From contig CAYLRW010000009.1 in assembly GCA_964386405.1 (NCBI GenBank), forward strand, positions 1-35,823: 35,823 nt of DNA. Direction: 5' to 3'. Of this stretch, positions 32,222 to 35,823 are shown one piece after another (within the stretch, counting starts at the first letter, position 1; each line of letters starts with the position of its first letter). This stretch comes from RZYP01 sp964386405. Lineage in GTDB: Bacteria; Bacillota; Negativicutes; Acidaminococcales; Acidaminococcaceae. The notes beneath the pieces are model-generated. The model saw only the letters and a list, made by a program, of their open reading frames with translations. It was not told where the DNA came from and searched no databases. The position numbers and the translations under genes are program-made.

Positions 32222-33406
32222 ATGGTGAGAATGGTCGGAACAGTAATCAGAGGTATTCGTACTCCTATGATCAGAGAAGGCGACAACATTGTTGACATTA
32301 CTGTCGATGCGGTCTTATCTGCGGCTTCTGCTGAAGGTTTTACTCTTAAAGACAGGGACGTTATAGGCATCAAGGAATCAATAGTGGCCAGGGCACAGGG
32401 GAATTATGCAACTATTCAAGATATCCGCAGTGATATCGCAAGGAAATTCGCAGGTGATTTTGCGCTGGTTTTCCCTGTGCTCAGCCGCAATCGATTTGCT
32501 CTTCTGCTTAAGGGAATAGCAGACTGCGGCAAAAAGGTCTATATAATTCTTAATTACCCGGCAGACGAACTCGGCAATCATCTTATGGATGTTAACAAGA
32601 TGGACGATCTTGGCTTGAATCCATATACTGATGTTTTGACAGAAGAGCAATATAGAGAGATGTTCGGCAAAGAAGTTTTGCATCAATTTACAGCTATTGA
32701 TTATGTTAATTATTACCGGGAAATTGCTGGTAGTAATGTCGAATTTATTTTTACCAACGATCCTAAGGCTGCCTTGAATTATTCCCAAGAAATTCTTGTT
32801 GCCTGTATTCATGAAAGAGCACGTGTCAAAAGAATTTTGCTGAAGGCCGGTGCGCAAAAAGTATTTTGTTTGGATGAAATTTTGGCAGAGCCGGTCAATG
32901 GAAGCGGCTACAATGAAAACTATGGATTGTTAGGCTCTAATATGGCTGGTAAAGACGTTATCAAGCTTTTCCCCAGGGATTGCCAGCAGGTTGTAGATGC
33001 CATTCAAAATAAACTTAAAAAGCTTACGAATAAGAATATCGAGGTCATGGTTTTTGGTGATGGCGGCTTTAAGGACCCTGTTGGAAAGATATGGGAATTG
33101 GCAGACCCTGTAATTTCACCAGGTTTTACAGCCGGACTGAAAGGCGTTACCAGTGAGATTAAAATTAAATATCTTGTCGATAATGAGCTTAATCATCTGT
33201 CGCGTGAAGAAGCAGCGGCCGCAGTTAAAGAAAAAATTAACGGTAAAGCTGAAAATATGGCAGGCAGGGAAGAAGCACTCGGGACTACGCCTCGTCAGCT
33301 CACTGATTTGCTGGGCAGTCTTTGTGACCTTACCAGTGGCAGCGGTGATAAAGGTACACCTGTGATACTGGTTCAGGGATATTTTGATAATTATGCGACT
33401 GATTAA
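32222..33406 (+). CDS. F420-ligase-fold protein (CofE-like), long form
   Basis: The 394-residue protein begins with the CofE-type pattern VRMVGTVIRGIRTPMIREGDNIVD and DVIGIKESIVARAQGNY. CofE adds glutamate to coenzyme F420, but that cofactor is not expected in this kind of fermenter and no cofC, cofD or cofGH lies nearby. The length exceeds archaeal CofE by over 100 residues. The extra part contains VMVFGDGGFKDPVGKIWELADPVISPGF near 285. The chemistry is probably amide- or peptide-bond formation on another acceptor; that is inference from the fold. ATG 32222 has TGGAGGT at 32206-32212; TTG 32219 is an alternative. It ends at a terminator. Confidence 0.75.
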   Translation: MVRMVGTVIRGIRTPMIREGDNIVDITVDAVLSAASAEGFTLKDRDVIGIKESIVARAQGNYATIQDIRSDIARKFAGDFALVFPVLSRNRFALLLKGIADCGKKVYIILNYPADELGNHLMDVNKMDDLGLNPYTDVLTEEQYREMFGKEVLHQFTAIDYVNYYREIAGSNVEFIFTNDPKAALNYSQEILVACIHERARVKRILLKAGAQKVFCLDEILAEPVNGSGYNENYGLLGSNMAGKDVIKLFPRDCQQVVDAIQNKLKKLTNKNIEVMVFGDGGFKDPVGKIWELADPVISPGFTAGLKGVTSEIKIKYLVDNELNHLSREEAAAAVKEKINGKAENMAGREEALGTTPRQLTDLLGSLCDLTSGSGDKGTPVILVQGYFDNYATD

Positions 33407-33408
33407 TC

Positions 33409-33442
33409 AAAAAAGGCGATCACTTTTGTTGGCCGCCTTTTT
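33409..33442 (+). terminator. Terminator after the long F420-ligase-like gene
   Basis: AAAAAGGCG (33410-33418) pairs with CGCCTTTTT (33434-33442) around a 15-base loop. The stem's 3' arm supplies the T run. Confidence 0.7.
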
Positions 33443-33455
33443 AGTGTTTTTACGG

Positions 33456-33484
33456 TTGAGCGTGGGAGACTAAAGTGCTATACT
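33456..33484 (+). promoter_or_regulatory. Promoter of the thioesterase unit
   Basis: TTGAGC (33456-33461) and TATACT (33479-33484) are 17 bases apart, with an extended TGC before the -10. It lies just behind the terminator of the previous unit, so the cluster splits into two transcripts. Confidence 0.65.
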
Positions 33485-33519
33485 GTTGTGGTAGCAATTT
33501 TATGTAGAAAGTGGGAAAG

Positions 33520-33951
33520 ATGACCGTGATAGAAGTCAGAGACCGTGTACATTTTGTGGAAACCGATATGATGGGTGTTGTACATCACTCCAATTATCTG
33601 CGCTGGTTTGAAATGGGAAGGGTAGCTTATCTGCGTGCTGCGGGTGTAGAGTTGCTTGATTTGATCAGCAATGATTATCTTTTCCCAATTACCGAGGTGA
33701 CCTGTAAATATAAAACTTCAGCCAGATTCGATGACGAGATTATTATAAGGGCGACTATGGCAGAATTTACTAAGGCGAAGATGACTTTTTCCTATGAGGT
33801 GGTTCGCCAGGCTGATGAAGTTCTTCTTGCTGTCGGCAAGACTACCAATGTCTTTACTAACTTAGAAGGTAAAATAACTCGCTTGAATCAGGATTATTAT
33901 GGCAAAATAGCAGCATTATACGAGCAGGAAATGAAAGGTAGGAACCAATAA
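33520..33951 (+). CDS. Acyl-CoA thioesterase, YbgC/FadM (4HBT hot-dog) family
   Basis: The 143-residue hot-dog protein has the 4HBT signature RVHFVETDMMGVVHHSNYLRWFE. Its Asp in ETDMMGVVHHSNY is the catalytic carboxylate of the YbgC group. Members hydrolyse short or aromatic acyl-CoAs or acyl-ACP in the cytosol. Start ATG 33520 follows AGAAAGTGGG; the GTG at 33511 would add three residues. It opens a three-gene unit with a membrane protein and a second F420-ligase-like protein. Confidence 0.85.
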   Translation: MTVIEVRDRVHFVETDMMGVVHHSNYLRWFEMGRVAYLRAAGVELLDLISNDYLFPITEVTCKYKTSARFDDEIIIRATMAEFTKAKMTFSYEVVRQADEVLLAVGKTTNVFTNLEGKITRLNQDYYGKIAALYEQEMKGRNQ

Positions 33952-33953
33952 GC

Positions 33954-34499
33954 ATGTTTCTTTATATTTTAGGTGGAATAGTTATCTTTTTGGTATTAGT
34001 TTTTGTCTTAATTTGTCTTTATGCCTTTTTAAAAGGTACAGATGACACTGTTATAATGGTCGATAAAAAAACAGCTCTCAAACTTGAAAAAATTTCAGAT
34101 ACGGAAGCTGTTTTTTCTACAGAATTTCCAATGACTAATCGCGGCAAGGAGGACGCGGCGATTCTTGATGTATTTGCCCGCCCTTACCTTCCGCAGGAAC
34201 AATTCAATGCAGCCACGGTTTTCGGTCACATTGAGACCAGCAACCGCCGTCGTAATGATAATTATTTCGAAGCATTGATTTTAAAGGCTAATACACAATG
34301 TCAGCTCATACTGACTTTGCGTTTTGTTGCCAACAATGGTATGAATATCAGAGAAGCTCTTCAGCAAATGGTTGATATGGATGTAGCTGTTTACTATAAT
34401 GGCTTAGCGCGCAAAAATATATACATCCGCAAAGTTTTCTTAACAATCAACGGGGAAACAATCAGAAATTTGGTAGGAGGTGCCGAAAATGGCAAATAA
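33954..34499 (+). CDS. Single-pass membrane protein of unknown function
   Basis: The 181-residue product has one N-terminal helix (residues 2-27, YILGGIVIFLVLVFVLICLY) and then a soluble domain of about 150 residues. The domain is rich in beta-strand-like segments (EAVFSTEFPMTNRGKEDAAI and CQLILTLRFVANNG). I do not recognise the family. The pattern of a membrane anchor plus a compact beta-rich domain suggests it faces one side of the membrane as a tethered domain. It starts 3 bases after the thioesterase and overlaps the next gene by 11 bases, so co-expression is certain in practice. Confidence 0.75.
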   Translation: MFLYILGGIVIFLVLVFVLICLYAFLKGTDDTVIMVDKKTALKLEKISDTEAVFSTEFPMTNRGKEDAAILDVFARPYLPQEQFNAATVFGHIETSNRRRNDNYFEALILKANTQCQLILTLRFVANNGMNIREALQQMVDMDVAVYYNGLARKNIYIRKVFLTINGETIRNLVGGAENGK

Positions 34500-35136
34500 A
34501 TATGAGATAGTTCCTGTTCCTACCAGAATTCTTACTATTCATGATGATATTGTAGAAGCAATAAAAGAGTATGGCGCAGACAAGATTGGCCCTGGAGATG
34601 TCGTCTGTGTTGCTGAAAGTGTTGTTGCTATTACGCAGGGGAGGGCAAGAAGACCGGAATCATTTAAACCGTGTTTTCTCGCTAAAGTATTGTCACAGCT
34701 ATTTCCTGCGCAGGGCAGTATCGCCGGCTGGCACAGCATGCAGTCTTTGATGGAAGTCGAAGGACAGTTCAGAGTTTTATTCGCAGTAATCGCTGGTGCC
34801 GTTGCCAAATGCTTCGGTGTTGCAGGCGTGTTTTACCGCATGGGTGGTGAGCAGGCAAAATTGATTGATGATGTAACCGGCACGATGCCGCCTTATGACA
34901 AACATATTGTCTATGGACCGGATAGACCAGCACAGGTTGCTGAGGCTATTACCAAGGCAACAGGTGCTTTTGGAGCCGCTGTTGCTGACGTGAACGATCT
35001 GAAACGTTCTTGTGTGCTTGGTGTATCTAGTGGCGTTGACAGCGATGAGGTTGCAAAAATATTGATTGACAACCCGTTTGGCAATGCCAGCCAAAAAACG
35101 CCGATCGTAATTATTAAAAACTATAGGAATAAATAG
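34489..35136 (+). CDS. F420-ligase-fold protein (CofE-like), short form
   Basis: The 215-residue protein has the CofE core layout: VPTRILTIHDDIVEAI, then GPGDVVCVAESVVAITQGRA, which parallels the same region of the long paralogue at 32222. A central VFYRMGGEQAKLIDDVTGTMPPYD stretch and DVNDLKRSCVLGVS follow. Again there are no F420 biosynthesis genes around it. The start is ATG 34489 with TAGGAGG at 34474-34480; the GTG at 34480 overlaps that site. The gene overlaps the membrane-protein gene by 11 bases and is the last of its unit. Two divergent members of the same fold within 3 kb suggest distinct, possibly sequential roles. Confidence 0.75.
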   Translation: MANKYEIVPVPTRILTIHDDIVEAIKEYGADKIGPGDVVCVAESVVAITQGRARRPESFKPCFLAKVLSQLFPAQGSIAGWHSMQSLMEVEGQFRVLFAVIAGAVAKCFGVAGVFYRMGGEQAKLIDDVTGTMPPYDKHIVYGPDRPAQVAEAITKATGAFGAAVADVNDLKRSCVLGVSSGVDSDEVAKILIDNPFGNASQKTPIVIIKNYRNK

Positions 35137-35147
35137 TTCCCAAAAAT

Positions 35148-35220
35148 AAACCGCTGCTTTCTATTGCCTTGCATATTTATTATGTTCGGTGCAAATCGGA
35201 GAGCAGCGGTTTTTCTTTTT
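35148..35220 (+). terminator. Terminator after the short F420-ligase-like gene
   Basis: AAACCGCTGCT (35148-35158) pairs with AGCAGCGGTTT (35202-35212) and is followed by a T-rich tail. The 43-base loop contains a smaller TTGCA/TGCAA stem. Confidence 0.75.
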
Positions 35221-35340
35221 ATTTGCGGGCGAATTTTAAAATGTTGCATTTTTGGAAAATTTGTCGGCAGGTTTTTTGCAACTGATATTGAATTATTGTA
35301 AGGTACGGTTAAACAGTAACAACTCTGTGAGGTGTTATAT

Positions 35341-35823
35341 ATGCTTTTAGGTGTTGATGTTGGCGGAACATTTACAGATGCAGTGCTTGTCGACAATGGA
35401 ATGATTGTCACACAAGCAAAAGTCAAGACGACGCAGGATGAAGTTCTGCGGGGAATTCTGCAAGCTTTGGATATTGTATTGTCCAATAATGCACCAGAAG
35501 CCATTACACGTGTAGTTGTTTCCAGTACTATAGTTACCAATGCTTTAACTGAAGGTAAAACAGAGCCTGTTTTTCTGGCTGTAATGGCTGGACCGGGAAT
35601 GTCTACCAAAGGAATGTTCCCGACTGAACCATATTCAGCTGGAGGCTATGTTGATCACAGAGGACAAATAATCACTGGCGTTTCTGTCGATGAAAGACTG
35701 GTTACAGCTATGTCACGTAACATGAAAATTGCTGCTGTATCGGGAAAATTTGCTGTACGTAATCAAAGAAATGAGCAAGAACTGCGCGCAAAATTAAAAA
35801 CTATGGGCTTTAAAAAAATATTT
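35341..35823 (+). CDS. Hydantoinase/oxoprolinase family protein, N-terminal part
   Basis: A 161-codon open frame runs off the right edge. It starts at ATG 35341 with GTGAGGTG upstream. The N-terminus, MLLGVDVGGTFTDAVLVD, is the ATP-binding phosphate-1 loop of HyuA/oxoprolinase-type actin-fold enzymes. VVSSTIVTNALTEGK near residue 65 is the family pattern in which a transit from hydantoinase-A N domain begins. These enzymes open cyclic amides such as 5-oxoproline or hydantoins with ATP. The substrate and the C-terminal part are not visible here. Confidence 0.85.
   Translation, partial: MLLGVDVGGTFTDAVLVDNGMIVTQAKVKTTQDEVLRGILQALDIVLSNNAPEAITRVVVSSTIVTNALTEGKTEPVFLAVMAGPGMSTKGMFPTEPYSAGGYVDHRGQIITGVSVDERLVTAMSRNMKIAAVSGKFAVRNQRNEQELRAKLKTMGFKKIF

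Noticed and set aside
1..35823. CRISPR arrays, insertion sequences, prophage or defence systems
   Set aside because: No regularly spaced repeats, transposase, integrase or phage-structural frames were found on either strand.

Overview
The window looks like chromosomal DNA of a strictly anaerobic, low-to-moderate GC bacterium of the Firmicutes, most likely a Negativicute (Acidaminococcaceae-like). This rests on gene content: pyruvate formate-lyase with a ZTP riboswitch, a T-box leader, an LUD / DUF3842 / F420-ligase-like cluster, a LonB-like protease, rubrerythrin-like and hemerythrin proteins, and AGGAGG-type ribosome sites with frequent TTG/GTG starts. The taxonomic call is inference. I see no phage, insertion sequence, CRISPR array or plasmid signature.

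Layout. 1-1660: tail of an upstream gene, a strong terminator and a secreted trypsin-like serine protease. 1740-6120: a four-carbon acid-sugar (threonate/erythronate type) island with a KdgT-family permease, a DeoR regulator, a DUF1537 kinase and a PdxA2 dehydrogenase. 6240-9030: a polyferredoxin-like membrane protein, an RMD1/DUF155 protein (minus strand) and a CDF metal exporter. 9100-9606: a strong promoter, folded sequence and a perfect terminator with no convincing ORF, which I read as a large structured non-coding RNA. 9755-13412: LonB-like protease, ferritin-like protein and hemerythrin. 13514-16404: a T-box leader (isoleucine-type specifier and discriminator) in front of an MFS transporter and a YbdH/HcxA-like 2-oxoacid reductase. 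16453-17568: a Fur-box promoter, an early terminator, a 64-aa Cys-containing protein and a flavodoxin. 17627-23754 (minus strand): a DASS anion transporter plus a GlcD-like FAD dehydrogenase, then the pflB-pflA operon read through a ZTP riboswitch. 24007-26854: nifS-nifU-mnmA behind a CCTAG inverted-repeat operator. 27132-29679: a soluble PRC/MgtE-N/CBS protein coupled to an NRAMP-like permease with a non-canonical metal site, probably a magnesium uptake pair. 29734-30780: a D-cysteine desulfhydrase-type PLP enzyme. 30863-30937: tRNA-Arg(CCG), minus strand. 31107-35136: two units holding an LUD protein, DUF3842, two separate F420-ligase-fold proteins, a thioesterase and a single-pass membrane protein. 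35341-end: start of a hydantoinase/oxoprolinase gene cut by the window edge.

Links between genes. PFL supplies formate for formyl-tetrahydrofolate, which fits ZTP control. NifS, NifU and MnmA form a sulfur-transfer set for Fe-S clusters and tRNA 2-thiouridine. The T-box unit may feed isoleucine synthesis from a 2-hydroxy acid. The NRAMP and MgtE-N/CBS genes look like a permease and its sensor. The 100-N run at 20449-20548 is flanked by identical 55-bp copies; removing one copy plus the Ns restores a single 465-codon transporter ORF, so the gap is very probably an assembly artefact.
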